A stretch of DNA of 39,643 nt from a virus. This document shows positions 22,837 through 30,831 of this stretch, piece by piece. A program made the position numbers and the translations under genes. Each line of letters starts with the position of its first letter. Position 1 is the stretch's first letter. The stretch spans positions 1-39,643 of the IMG/VR virus record IMGVR_UViG_3300032677_000072; one strand, given 5' to 3'. The notes beneath the pieces are model-generated. The model made no database searches, was not told the DNA's origin, and saw only the letters and a program-made list of their open reading frames with translations.

Positions 22837-22984
22837 AGAGATCGCGCGCGAAAACGACGCTATCGAGTACGAGGCCACCCGCGCCGCGTTGCTTCGGTTG
22901 CTCCCGGACGCCGTGTTGCTCGACCGCTTCGCGCAGTCCGTCGCGAATCGCGCTATACGAGCCGCGGTGGACGCGAAGTGCTAG
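22820..22984 (+). CDS. Hypothetical protein, 54 aa
   Basis: Acidic helical protein starting MLRSDEEIARENDAIE, with AAGGAAAACGACA before ATG 22820 as ribosome site. No family recognised; looks like a small adaptor. Confidence 0.5.
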   Translation: MLRSDEEIARENDAIEYEATRAALLRLLPDAVLLDRFAQSVANRAIRAAVDAKC

Positions 22985-23295
22985 GCGCGACGCTGGACAG
23001 CCCGAGCCGGAGAGCGCCGCGAACGCATGAAATCGAGGGTATCGCGCCCGTGCATCGGTTCCATCTTGCGCCGCGATTCCTTCAACTTGCCGCGCTTGCC
23101 TGCGAGGGCAACGGCTACAAAGAGATCGGAGAAGCGATGGGACTTACGGCGGGAACGGTGAAGGTGTACGGCGCGTTGGCGATGCGATCATCCGGCGCGC
23201 GCAATCGCACCCAGCTTGCGGTCTGGTACGACCGGGGCTACTTCGATCCGCCCCCCGTGGATTGTTTCCCCGGAGTAGAACTGAGCGACACTTAG
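22978..23295 (+). CDS. LuxR/GerE-type HTH regulator, 105 aa
   Basis: Core: APRFLQLAALACEGNGYKEI and GEAMGLTAGTVKVYGALAMR, a GerE-type HTH. A GTG 22978 overlaps the upstream stop. Second stand-alone LuxR-type protein in the window, here embedded among late genes, which is unusual for a regulator. Could time late expression or act on the host. Confidence 0.65.
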   Translation: MLGATLDSPSRRAPRTHEIEGIAPVHRFHLAPRFLQLAALACEGNGYKEIGEAMGLTAGTVKVYGALAMRSSGARNRTQLAVWYDRGYFDPPPVDCFPGVELSDT

Positions 23296-23298
23296 ATC

Positions 23299-24021
23299 AT
23301 GGAACACACCCGCCGTTCGCTATTCGCTTCGCTTATCGCTTTGCCCGTCGCGGCTGTCGCGGCTGTGCGGGGGAAAGCCGTTTACGGTCGCAGCAGGTTC
23401 GAGCCGCCGCGCACCTCGCCCGCGTTTAAGTGCTTCAACTGTGGCACGCTCGCTACAAGCGGCTTGCTTCCGGAGGGCATCACCATACCGGGCGAGTATC
23501 GCACTCTTGGGGGAGCGATCCTCTGCGATCCGTGCATCCTAGCGCTTCGGCACTGCGCGACGTGCGGATGCGGGATCAATTTCGTGCCGCGCTGCCATCA
23601 TTCACTGGAGAGCTTTAACCGGCCCCACGGCGTGCCGCGGCTGCTGCACGATGGGGAGTCGCTTCATTGGCGCTCGTGGCAGGGTCTTCCCGTCGTGACC
23701 AAGGAAGTTGTCGCGCGCACCCTCTTAATCGCGGAGGCAGACCACCAGGATCTGTGCGGCGAATACGGCGGTCGCGATCAAATCGTGGCCGACTGCCCCG
23801 GGTGCGTTTCGGCGCGCGCGCGAATAGGCGAGATCCCCGACATAACGAGGTTCGGAGATGGCAGTCTGTATATCACGCGCAACGAAGAGCGCCACTTGAT
23901 CGGCCACATTGCAGATATCACAGTTGACTCCTCGCCAACAGCTAGGATCGACTCTTCGAAGTTGCTAGCGCTTCTGGATGCCGACGAAGCGCGCATGGCC
24001 GCGTTCGGCAAGTCTCTTTAG
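23299..24021 (+). CDS. Tat/Sec-signal protein with zinc-finger pairs, 240 aa
   Basis: MEHTRRSLFASLIALPVAAV is a twin-arginine-like signal; the mature domain holds four Cys pairs (CFNCG, CDPC, CATCGCG, CPGC), consistent with metal-binding knuckles. Tat export would suit a protein that folds with metal in the cytoplasm. No enzyme motif recognised. Confidence 0.6.
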   Translation: MEHTRRSLFASLIALPVAAVAAVRGKAVYGRSRFEPPRTSPAFKCFNCGTLATSGLLPEGITIPGEYRTLGGAILCDPCILALRHCATCGCGINFVPRCHHSLESFNRPHGVPRLLHDGESLHWRSWQGLPVVTKEVVARTLLIAEADHQDLCGEYGGRDQIVADCPGCVSARARIGEIPDITRFGDGSLYITRNEERHLIGHIADITVDSSPTARIDSSKLLALLDADEARMAAFGKSL

Positions 24022-24060
24022 CGCTCCCAAAGTTCCCAACCGCGTGCGCAAGCCGCGAGA

Positions 24061-24306
24061 ACGGGGGAGCGGGCGGCTGTCGCCGTTTCACCGACGGACC
24101 GCCCGCTAAAGTTTCCGTGGAGAGATAGAGCACCTGGCTCAGACCCGGGGAGTGAAGGCAGAAAATCGTATCGGGTAGGCGGGATAGCTCAAGGCCTTTT
24201 CCCGCCGCGCAACCCGATTAGCGGAAGTCCACTGACTTCATCCAAAGCACCGCGCGCCCCGCCGCTCTCTCACTATCCCGCCCAGGATCGGAGAGCGGCA
24301 GGGCGT
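24061..24306 (+). ncRNA. Highly structured leader upstream of portal
   Basis: The 349-bp gap 24022-24370 holds no gene but has perfect stems: AGCGGGCGG (24068-24076)/CCGCCCGCT (24099-24107); TCGGGT (24171-24176)/ACCCGA (24212-24217), enclosing GGCGGGA (24178-24184)/TCCCGCC (24200-24206); and GCCGCTCTC (24261-24269)/GAGAGCGGC (24291-24299). GGCGGGATAG (24178-24187) is also complementary over 10 bp to CTATCCCGCC (24273-24282), so two structures compete. This looks like an attenuator, cis-regulatory RNA or structured phage RNA. Family unknown. Confidence 0.6.
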
Positions 24307-24370
24307 CCAACGACGCGCATATGTCCGGAGGGTTCCGAGGCCCAGCCGGGACTTTTTCATTTTACATCCA

Positions 24371-25915
24371 GTGGCTAAAGGCCAGTCCGATTTCTTCGGC
24401 AACACCCAAGCCGGAGGCGGCAAAAAGACACGTCTCCTACCGCTTAACGCCATCGCTCCATCGACTGTAAACGGCATCAAGGATATCTCGTCGGACTACT
24501 GGTTCGGCCCGCTCCAGCCTACGAAGGTAATCGCGCCATCGTCTTACCGGCCGCGCCAGTACGGGTATACACCCGGCGCGAATATGTCGTGGACCCCGAA
24601 GGGGGAAGACACTCCGATCACGTTCGATATCCTCCGCGCGCTGGCCGACCAGTGGGACATTCTCCGAATCGCGATCGACATCAAAAAAGACCAAATCGTC
24701 GGCGTGCCCTTCGAGCTGCGTCCCATCCGCCAGCCGGGCGAGATGGTTACCGATTTCAAGGCGCGCACAGCCGGTGACAAGACGCTCCGCGATCTCACCG
24801 CGTTCTGGAAAAAGCCGGACGGCCATCACCCGTGGAAACAGTGGCTCCACCTTTGGCTTGAGGATCTGATCGTGCTCGACGCCGTCGCGCTGTGGATGTC
24901 GCGCGATAAGCAGGGGAAGGTGGCCACCGTCCACCCGCTGGCGGGCGACACCATCGGGCGCATGCTCACGGATCAAGGCTTCACGCCGCCGCCCGGGTCG
25001 ACCGCGTACCAGCAGGTCGTATACGGCATGCCGTGCTGGGACTTCGACGTCACCGACCTCGTGTACGGAATGCAGAACGAGCGCACCAACCGGCGCTACG
25101 GCTTCTCCAAGGTCGAGGGAATCATCAACACGGTTTGTTTCGGCTTGCGCCGCCAGGAGTGGCAAATCTCGGAGTATACATCCGGCACGGTGCCCGAAGC
25201 GCTCGTGTTTCTGCCCGCGGATTTGCCGGTCAATCGCGTAAAGGAAGTCCAGGACTGGTTCGATTCGATCCTCGCCGGCGACCTCGGAATGCGCCGCCGC
25301 GTGCGCTTCCTCCCCGGTATGGGCTCGGGCGAGAACGCGCGTCCGAACGTGATCTTTCCGAAAGAGCCGCTGCTTAAAGACGAGCTGGACGTGTGGCTCG
25401 CCCAGGTCGTTTGCGCGCACATCGGAATCAGTGCTCAGAAGTTTCTGAAGATGGCGAACCGCGCCAGCGCGGAAGAGGCGAACGACGCGGCCGCGCAGGA
25501 AGGCCTGAAGCCCGACGTAGATTTTGTCATCGACGAGCTGAACGAGTGCCTATCGCGCATGGGCATGGCCAACGACTACGAGTGGGCCAGCCAGACGCAC
25601 CGCGATGTGGATCCGCTCAAGGCGGCGCAAGCGGACAATCTGATTGTCGGCAAGATCGTAACCGTTAACGAGTCCCGCGAGGACCGCGGGCGCGATCCGC
25701 GTCCGGAGCCGGAGGCCGACCAGCTCGGCTCGTACTCGCCACAGTTTGGCTTCCTGCCGCTTGGTCAGCTCCCCCCGACCATGCAGGCGGGCGGACCCGC
25801 CGGCGGCGAGACGGGCGAAGACGGCAAGCCGAAAACGCCGGCCGCAGGCGCTGGCAAAGATCCCGCAGGCGACGAGCCGCCCCAAAAAAAAAAGCCGGTA
25901 AAGCTGCTCTACTGA
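24371..25915 (+). CDS. Portal protein, 514 aa
   Basis: HK97-like portal: ILRIAIDIKKDQIVG, WLEDLIVLDAVALW, the VYGMPCWDFDVTDLVYG strand region and SAQKFLKMANRASAEEAND near the crown helix. Twelve subunits form the DNA entry ring. GTG 24371 lacks an obvious ribosome site and follows the structured leader. Residues beyond ~460 are a Gly/Pro/Lys tail ending at a run of ten A's, where a -1 frameshift probably fuses it to the MuF-like frame. Confidence 0.85.
   Translation: MAKGQSDFFGNTQAGGGKKTRLLPLNAIAPSTVNGIKDISSDYWFGPLQPTKVIAPSSYRPRQYGYTPGANMSWTPKGEDTPITFDILRALADQWDILRIAIDIKKDQIVGVPFELRPIRQPGEMVTDFKARTAGDKTLRDLTAFWKKPDGHHPWKQWLHLWLEDLIVLDAVALWMSRDKQGKVATVHPLAGDTIGRMLTDQGFTPPPGSTAYQQVVYGMPCWDFDVTDLVYGMQNERTNRRYGFSKVEGIINTVCFGLRRQEWQISEYTSGTVPEALVFLPADLPVNRVKEVQDWFDSILAGDLGMRRRVRFLPGMGSGENARPNVIFPKEPLLKDELDVWLAQVVCAHIGISAQKFLKMANRASAEEANDAAAQEGLKPDVDFVIDELNECLSRMGMANDYEWASQTHRDVDPLKAAQADNLIVGKIVTVNESREDRGRDPRPEPEADQLGSYSPQFGFLPLGQLPPTMQAGGPAGGETGEDGKPKTPAAGAGKDPAGDEPPQKKKPVKLLY
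25884..25894 (+). promoter_or_regulatory. Slippery A10 run: probable programmed -1 frameshift site
   Basis: Ten A's (25884-25893) followed by G create the canonical heptamer A AAA AAG at 25888-25894 in the portal frame. A -1 shift enters an open frame without stops that runs into the MuF-like domain. A GC-rich bulged stem (GGCCGCG/CGCGCC, from ~25917) lies downstream. Transcriptional slippage on the A-run would have the same effect. Confidence 0.65.
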
Positions 25916-26679
25916 AGGCCGCGCTAACCCGCGCCGAGGCCGAGCCGCGCATCGCCGCGACGGTCCACAAGTTCCTGCAGGCCACCGCCGCCGACCTGGC
26001 CGGCCGGCTCCGCAAGCACATTGCAAAGATGCGCAAGGCGGGAAGCGACCAGGACGCGATCGACAAGCTGCTGGACCCGATCGACTGGACCGGTTTGCCC
26101 GACCAGCTCCAGCCGGATCTCGACGCGATCGCGCGCGCCGCGATTCTCGACGCGCTGAAGTCGATCGAGGAAAGCATCACCGCGTCTCCGGACATGATCT
26201 CGGCCGCCAACACGGTCGCCGGCGACTGGGCACACGCCCGCGCCGCCGAAATGGTCGGGATGCACTGGACCGCGGACGGCGTGCTCGCGGAAAACCCGAG
26301 CGCGCACTGGGCGATCAGCGAAACGACGCGCGAGAACGTTCGCGAACTGGTAGCCGAAGCGTTCGCGCAAGAGACGCCGCTATCGACGCTGGCCACCAGT
26401 ATCGAAGAGTCCGCCACGTTCGGCGAATCGCGCGCCGCCATGATCGCGAAGACGGAGTCCGCGTTCGCCGCGAACCAGGGGAACCTTGCGGGGTGGGTGC
26501 AATCGGGCGTGGTGCCCGAAGTCGCCGTGCTGTTGAGCGGCGATCACGTCGGCCCCGACGAATGCGACGAGCTGGCGGAGGACGGGCCTTACAAGATTGG
26601 CGAGGCTCCTATTCTACCGGCGCATCCTCGCTGCGAGTGCCGCTACAAACCGATTTTGACAAAGAAGACCAAAACATGA
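25894..26679 (+). CDS. MuF-like head morphogenesis domain (frameshift product or separate gene)
   Basis: The frame is open from the A-run through helices (AEAEPRIAATVHKFLQATAA) to a classic MuF domain: IAKTESAFAANQGNLAGW, then GDHVGPDECDEL and ILPAHPRCECRYKP. The first ATG is 26029, inside the conserved helical region, with no clear ribosome site, so production by frameshift from portal is favoured. Coordinates start at the first codon after the shift. MuF proteins are minor head proteins injected with DNA or needed for head assembly. The stop overlaps the next start (ATGA). Confidence 0.75.
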   Translation, partial: AGKAALLKAALTRAEAEPRIAATVHKFLQATAADLAGRLRKHIAKMRKAGSDQDAIDKLLDPIDWTGLPDQLQPDLDAIARAAILDALKSIEESITASPDMISAANTVAGDWAHARAAEMVGMHWTADGVLAENPSAHWAISETTRENVRELVAEAFAQETPLSTLATSIEESATFGESRAAMIAKTESAFAANQGNLAGWVQSGVVPEVAVLLSGDHVGPDECDELAEDGPYKIGEAPILPAHPRCECRYKPILTKKTKT

Positions 26680-27110
26680 AAACACTAACGACCGCTGCTT
26701 TATCGTTCCTGCTCGCTCTCACGCTCTTGCTGGCTCCGCCGGCATCGGCACAGACCACCACCGTAATCGCGCACAACGGATTCACCGTCGCGCAACTCCA
26801 GCCGCTCTGGCAGCACGGCGCGCTGGGGCAGAACACGTGCCCTCCCGGAGGCGGGCCGTACGAGCTATACGACACGTTCCTCGCTACCGGACAGACGGGC
26901 GCTTGCCCCACGAGCGCGGAGCAACAGTATCGCGACAACGCGATGGCCGGATGGCACATGGTAAATCCGAACGCGAACGACAGCGCGTATCTGGCGGAGG
27001 CCGCGTCGATCTACAACAGCGCGCCAGGGACATTCGTCGCGCTGGAAAACGCGTTTCTGGCTAGGATGTTTGCGAACCTAAAGCCCGCGCCAAAACCCGC
27101 TGTGAAGTAA
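26676..27110 (+). CDS. Secreted protein, 144 aa
   Basis: Starts MKTLTTAALSFLLALTLLLA and ends its signal at ASAQ (~26). The mature part has NAMAGWHMVNPNANDSAYLA with helical segments and two Cys. ATGA overlap with the MuF frame. Another exported protein within the head operon; function unknown. Confidence 0.65.
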   Translation: MKTLTTAALSFLLALTLLLAPPASAQTTTVIAHNGFTVAQLQPLWQHGALGQNTCPPGGGPYELYDTFLATGQTGACPTSAEQQYRDNAMAGWHMVNPNANDSAYLAEAASIYNSAPGTFVALENAFLARMFANLKPAPKPAVK

Positions 27111-27190
27111 GTTCCGCGACGGCTTCGTCGAAGCTGATATCTCCCTCGCGGTACGCGTTGAGAATCGATCCGGGCTTGCGGTAAGAAAGT

Positions 27191-27337
27191 ATGGCTGGGA
27201 CGCCAGCGCTAATCCCGCGCGAGCGCACCCAGCGCTTGATCCATATGGTGGACAGCTACATGGATCTGTTGCGCGAGCACAAGCTGCTGCACCCGGAGTG
27301 CCGCGTGGAGCACACGCCGCACCCATGGAACTGCTGA
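27191..27337 (+). CDS. Hypothetical small protein, 48 aa
   Basis: MAGTPALIPRERTQRLIHMV then a helix (DSYMDLLREHKLLH) and a short Cys-containing tail. AAGAAAG upstream is a weak ribosome site. Gap 27111-27190 has only a small hairpin (GCTTCGTCGAAGC). Confidence 0.45.
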   Translation: MAGTPALIPRERTQRLIHMVDSYMDLLREHKLLHPECRVEHTPHPWNC

Positions 27338-27368
27338 TGGCTCCATTCGAAACGCGCACCCAAGCGGC

Positions 27369-27572
27369 ATGATAGGACCGCGCCATCTCAAAGCCGCGCG
27401 CATGGCCCTGGGCATGTTCGCCCGCCGCCAGATGGACGCCTTCCATTTTTTGTGGCTGAGCCTGACCTACGCGCTGGGATTCGATCTCGGCACAACGAAG
27501 CACAGCCACAAGTTGCTCGACGAGGCGCAAGCCCAACTGAACCGACTGACCGACAAGGAAACAACCAAATGA
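27369..27572 (+). CDS. Hypothetical protein, 67 aa
   Basis: MIGPRHLKAARMALGMFARR followed by an aromatic helical segment (FHFLWLSLTYALGF) and a coiled tail. Coupled to the next gene by ATGA overlap. Unknown function. Confidence 0.45.
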   Translation: MIGPRHLKAARMALGMFARRQMDAFHFLWLSLTYALGFDLGTTKHSHKLLDEAQAQLNRLTDKETTK

Positions 27573-27904
27573 CGGACACCATGGACCTTATCGAACGGCT
27601 ACGCAAACTTGGAGAACTGGCCGGGGGCGATGGCCGCGCCAGCCTGCAACTGCACGTGAACGTCAAGCAGCAGGAACACTACGACCAGATTTCGCTGTTC
27701 GTGAGCCTTCCGAACGGATGCAATATCAGCGAGAGCCGCAACGGCCGCACACTCGAAGGGGTGTTTGAAACGGTCGAGGCCAAATTAACGAAAAGCGCTC
27801 TCGTGAAAGCCGTCGAAGACCTGCGGGATCACGCCAAGGCCCTCGATTCCGAAGCCGGCCGCGTGCTGTCGGAAATGCAAAAAAAACTCGGAAATCAGGC
27901 GTAA
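27569..27904 (+). CDS. Hypothetical protein, 111 aa
   Basis: MTDTMDLIERLRKLGELAGG, a beta segment (LQLHVNVKQQEHYDQISLFV) and a C-terminal helix. Ribosome site AAGGAAAC upstream. No family recognised. Confidence 0.55.
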   Translation: MTDTMDLIERLRKLGELAGGDGRASLQLHVNVKQQEHYDQISLFVSLPNGCNISESRNGRTLEGVFETVEAKLTKSALVKAVEDLRDHAKALDSEAGRVLSEMQKKLGNQA

Positions 27905-27906
27905 AA

Positions 27907-28134
27907 ATGGACAACCCGAAAATGCCGGATTACACGGCCGAGATCGAAGCCGCGCGTAAAGCACAAAAGCCCGCGCCCGACCAGCCAGGGAGCGTATTCC
28001 CGGTAGTGGTTGGAGTCGGAGTGCGGCTCCTCGGAGTGGCGAAGACCCGCGACGAGGCCGAGAAGTTGGCGGCAAAGAACACGCCCGCTGGATTTTCGGC
28101 GAAGCCGCAAGTGTTCTCCGCGGTACCGGCGTAG
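27907..28134 (+). CDS. Hypothetical protein, 75 aa
   Basis: MDNPKMPDYTAEIEAARKAQ, Pro/Ala-rich start with a Val/Gly-rich middle (VVVGVGVRLLGVAKTRDEAE). Two bases after the preceding stop. Unknown. The 28135-28339 gap after it contains nothing I can support. Confidence 0.5.
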   Translation: MDNPKMPDYTAEIEAARKAQKPAPDQPGSVFPVVVGVGVRLLGVAKTRDEAEKLAAKNTPAGFSAKPQVFSAVPA

Positions 28135-28339
28135 CGAAAAACCGCCCGTGGAGGCGAGACTCCAACTCAGTTCGCGGAAACCCTTGCGGCAAGCACCGCG
28201 TGACAGAACGACGCCGCACACGGGCCTGTCGAATCGAGGGAGCGTTGCGCCACGAAGCCCCCAAAAGACGAAGTGGCGTATCCGATACCTAAGACTCTGG
28301 CTATGGATCTGGTGGCAATGGAGAGGCTGGTAAAAGACC

Positions 28340-28516
28340 ATGCTGATAGTCAAAGTCCCCAAGAACGAAGACACGCGCACCCCGGAAGAGCGCGCCCGCG
28401 ATGACGCGGCATTCTGGGACCGAACCCGCAACGCACCGCGCGCGCATCCGGTGAATGAGGCGCACCGCCTCGCCGAGCGCGCCAAAGAAAAGGCCGAGGA
28501 ACTCAAAAGGGCATGA
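28340..28516 (+). CDS. Small charged protein, 58 aa
   Basis: MLIVKVPKNEDTRTPEERAR and a long charged helix (HRLAERAKEKAEELKRA). No clear ribosome site. Unknown role. Confidence 0.45.
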   Translation: MLIVKVPKNEDTRTPEERARDDAAFWDRTRNAPRAHPVNEAHRLAERAKEKAEELKRA

Positions 28517-28607
28517 AGACCACCACTCTCAAGCTCTCCTTTTGTTTGTGACTCCGAAACACGGCGCGCCAGTGCGGGCCGACGCGCCGCATCCGTGAAT
28601 CGGCGGG

Positions 28608-28877
28608 TTAGCCTTGCGCCCCGGAGCCGTGCTCTTTGCCCCACGCGTCGTTGATCAGCGTGGATACCTCGTGCGGATTCGCCAGAAGCTTTTGCGCCTG
28701 AGCGGCCGAGACGCCGACAGACTCGACGTACTCGATGAACGGCTCGTAATTCGTCGTAAGCGTCTTGGCCATCTTCGTGAACTTCGTGGGGTCGGCGTCG
28801 ATCCCCTTGGCCAGTTTCTCCGCCAAAACCGTGGACATGCCAACCTTCACTGCGTAATCGATAAATCGTTGTCTCAT
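28608..28877 (-). CDS. Hypothetical helical protein, 89 aa
   Basis: MRQRFIDYAVKVGMSTVLAE, helical throughout. AAGGAG precedes ATG 28877 on the minus strand. It runs against the head operon, filling the gap before the protease. Between it and 28516 lies a stem CGGCGCG/CGCGCCG (about 28563-28595), a weak terminator. Divergent from the protease gene by ~46 bp. Confidence 0.6.
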   Translation of the reverse strand: MRQRFIDYAVKVGMSTVLAEKLAKGIDADPTKFTKMAKTLTTNYEPFIEYVESVGVSAAQAQKLLANPHEVSTLINDAWGKEHGSGAQG

Positions 28878-28923
28878 TAAAGGACTCCTTCGTTTGTAAT
28901 TGTATACCCGCGCGGCCCACCCC

Positions 28924-30702
28924 ATGAAAAAGCTACTCAAGCACTTCCCGCTTTCGAAGGTCCTCGAACACCCCGACGGCTCCGTTACCGCGTACGGCCT
29001 GGTGACCGCGGAAGTCCCCGATTCCGACCACGAGATTTGCGATTACGAGTTCGCGAAGAACGCGTATACAACGTGGTCGAGCGAGGCGTTCGACTCGACC
29101 ACCGCCGCGGGACAGGATTCGAGCTACGGCAATATCCGGCTCATGCACGTGGGGACAATCGCTGGCAAAGCCACGGCCCCGCCCGTGTTCCTCGACGACC
29201 TCAAAGAGATTCACCTCGCCACCGTGACCGCCACCGGCGACGCGGCCCGGCTGCTCAAGGGCGGGTTTATCCGGGGCTTCAGCCAGGGCGGCGATTACGC
29301 GTTTCGCAAATGCAACGTGTGCGCCACCGCCATCCCCGAGGGCAACGAATGTCCCGTCTGCAAAAAGACGGTGGACGTGCGCTACGGCCCCATCATCGCC
29401 GAGGTGTCCTATGTCGATTCGCCCTCGCTGAAGAAGGCCACATTCTCACTCGTGAAGGCGGACGGCTCACAGCAGTTAGTCAAGTTCGCCGAAAGGACTA
29501 TCGAAATGGCAGCACCCGCAGCAGTAGTTCCCGCCCTCCCCGCCGGCATCGATCTCGACGCACTCACCGCGCGCATTACCAAGAGCGTCGTGGATTCGCT
29601 GGCGACGGCCGGCGCCGAAAAGAAGACGGCCGCTAAAACGGCGAAGTGCGCGAAAGCGGCGCACGCGGCGCTTGAGAAGGCCGGCACAAAACTTAATCTC
29701 AAAAAGGATCTGTGGGACGTGGCGCGCTTCGCCGGCGTCCTGCAGGACGTGGCAAATCTCCAGTGGTCGGCGCGGTATGAAGCCGAGTACGAGAGAGACG
29801 ATTCCGAAATCCCCGCCCAGCTCGGCGAGGACCTCGCGACTCTGGCGGAGACATTCCTCGCCTGGTCGGAGGAAGAAGTCAAAGAGCTAACCGCCAGCGC
29901 GGCGGCAATCCAAAAACTCGCTAAAGGAGCGAACAGTAACATGACCCAACTGGAAAAATCCAAGTCGCTGACGGCTCACATCGCCAAGATGAAGGAGTGC
30001 GTCGGTGACCACTGCGACAAATTCACCAAGGCAATCGCCAGCCACAAAACGGCGATGAACGATCACTGCGACAAAATCGCCAAGATGGCCGGCGGCGGCG
30101 AAGACGAGCCCGAGAAAAAGGCCGCGGGCGAAGGCGACGGCAAGGCTGCGACCGGCGACGGTGCATCCGAAGCCATCAACATCCAATCCGCCGGCACGCA
30201 GAGCGATTACGGAAAGGCCGTAGCACCGGATGGCTACTCGTTCACGAAGGCGGAGGACGGCACGCTGTCGCTCGTCAAGAGCGGCCCCGAGACCTTCACG
30301 AAGGCCCAAGTGCAGACCATCGCGCAGGCCGCCGTAAACGAGGCTCTGACCGAATTCGTCAAGGCGCTGTCGAGCAGCGAAGACCCCGAAGAGGACGACG
30401 ACGACGGCGAGAAGAAGCCCAAGGGCAAAGCCAAGAAGGTAGCGCCCGCCGCCGGCATCGGCAACCGCGGCGAAGCGCTGGCGGCCGGCGGCCCGCAGAT
30501 CCGCGTCATGCCGGTAAGCAAGGCACAGGACGGCGTCGCGCTTCCCGCGCCTGGCGCAACCCCGGCGGCCGATGCTCCGGTCGATGTCGCGACCATGAAA
30601 AAGGTCATGGGCGGCGACCGCACGGCGCAGCTTGCGTTCATGAAATCGGCCGGCGTCGCGCACGAAGTGCCTCAGACCATCGTCGAAGCGATGAGCCGGT
30701 AG
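28924..30702 (+). CDS. XkdF-like prohead protease fused to scaffold-like domain, 592 aa
   Basis: N-terminus like PBSX XkdF proteases: SKVLEHPDGSVTAYGLVTAE VPDSDHEICDYE, IRLMHVGTIAGK (H75) and GFIRGFSQGGDY (S120), candidate catalytic His and Ser. A zinc knuckle C130-x2-C133...C143-x2-C146 is inserted after the Ser. Residues ~190-340 are helical. From ~345 on, Lys/Glu/Asp-rich low-complexity sequence suits a scaffold that is cleaved during maturation. ATG 28924 chosen over an upstream ATG because family homology begins there. Confidence 0.7.
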   Translation: MKKLLKHFPLSKVLEHPDGSVTAYGLVTAEVPDSDHEICDYEFAKNAYTTWSSEAFDSTTAAGQDSSYGNIRLMHVGTIAGKATAPPVFLDDLKEIHLATVTATGDAARLLKGGFIRGFSQGGDYAFRKCNVCATAIPEGNECPVCKKTVDVRYGPIIAEVSYVDSPSLKKATFSLVKADGSQQLVKFAERTIEMAAPAAVVPALPAGIDLDALTARITKSVVDSLATAGAEKKTAAKTAKCAKAAHAALEKAGTKLNLKKDLWDVARFAGVLQDVANLQWSARYEAEYERDDSEIPAQLGEDLATLAETFLAWSEEEVKELTASAAAIQKLAKGANSNMTQLEKSKSLTAHIAKMKECVGDHCDKFTKAIASHKTAMNDHCDKIAKMAGGGEDEPEKKAAGEGDGKAATGDGASEAINIQSAGTQSDYGKAVAPDGYSFTKAEDGTLSLVKSGPETFTKAQVQTIAQAAVNEALTEFVKALSSSEDPEEDDDDGEKKPKGKAKKVAPAAGIGNRGEALAAGGPQIRVMPVSKAQDGVALPAPGATPAADAPVDVATMKKVMGGDRTAQLAFMKSAGVAHEVPQTIVEAMSR

Positions 30703-30718
30703 CTTTCCCCAAGCACCA

Positions 30719-30745
30719 CACCCCTTCGGTTTATCCGAAGGGGTG
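30719..30745 (+). other. Perfect 11-bp hairpin before capsid gene
   Basis: CACCCCTTCGG-TTTAT-CCGAAGGGGTG (30719-30745). No T-run follows, so it is more likely an RNA-processing, stabilising or partial-termination element between the protease and capsid genes than a strict terminator. Confidence 0.6.
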
Positions 30746-30831
30746 AACCGATGTTCTTAAGTCTCCCGAACCTGTCGCGGGGGACAACCCAAGTAAACAG
30801 CAACACCAATTCCCGCGACTCAGGAGACCTT

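Noticed and set aside
24022-24370. A small protein gene in the portal leader
   Set aside because: No open frame with start, ribosome site and protein-like composition; multiple perfect stems fit RNA better.
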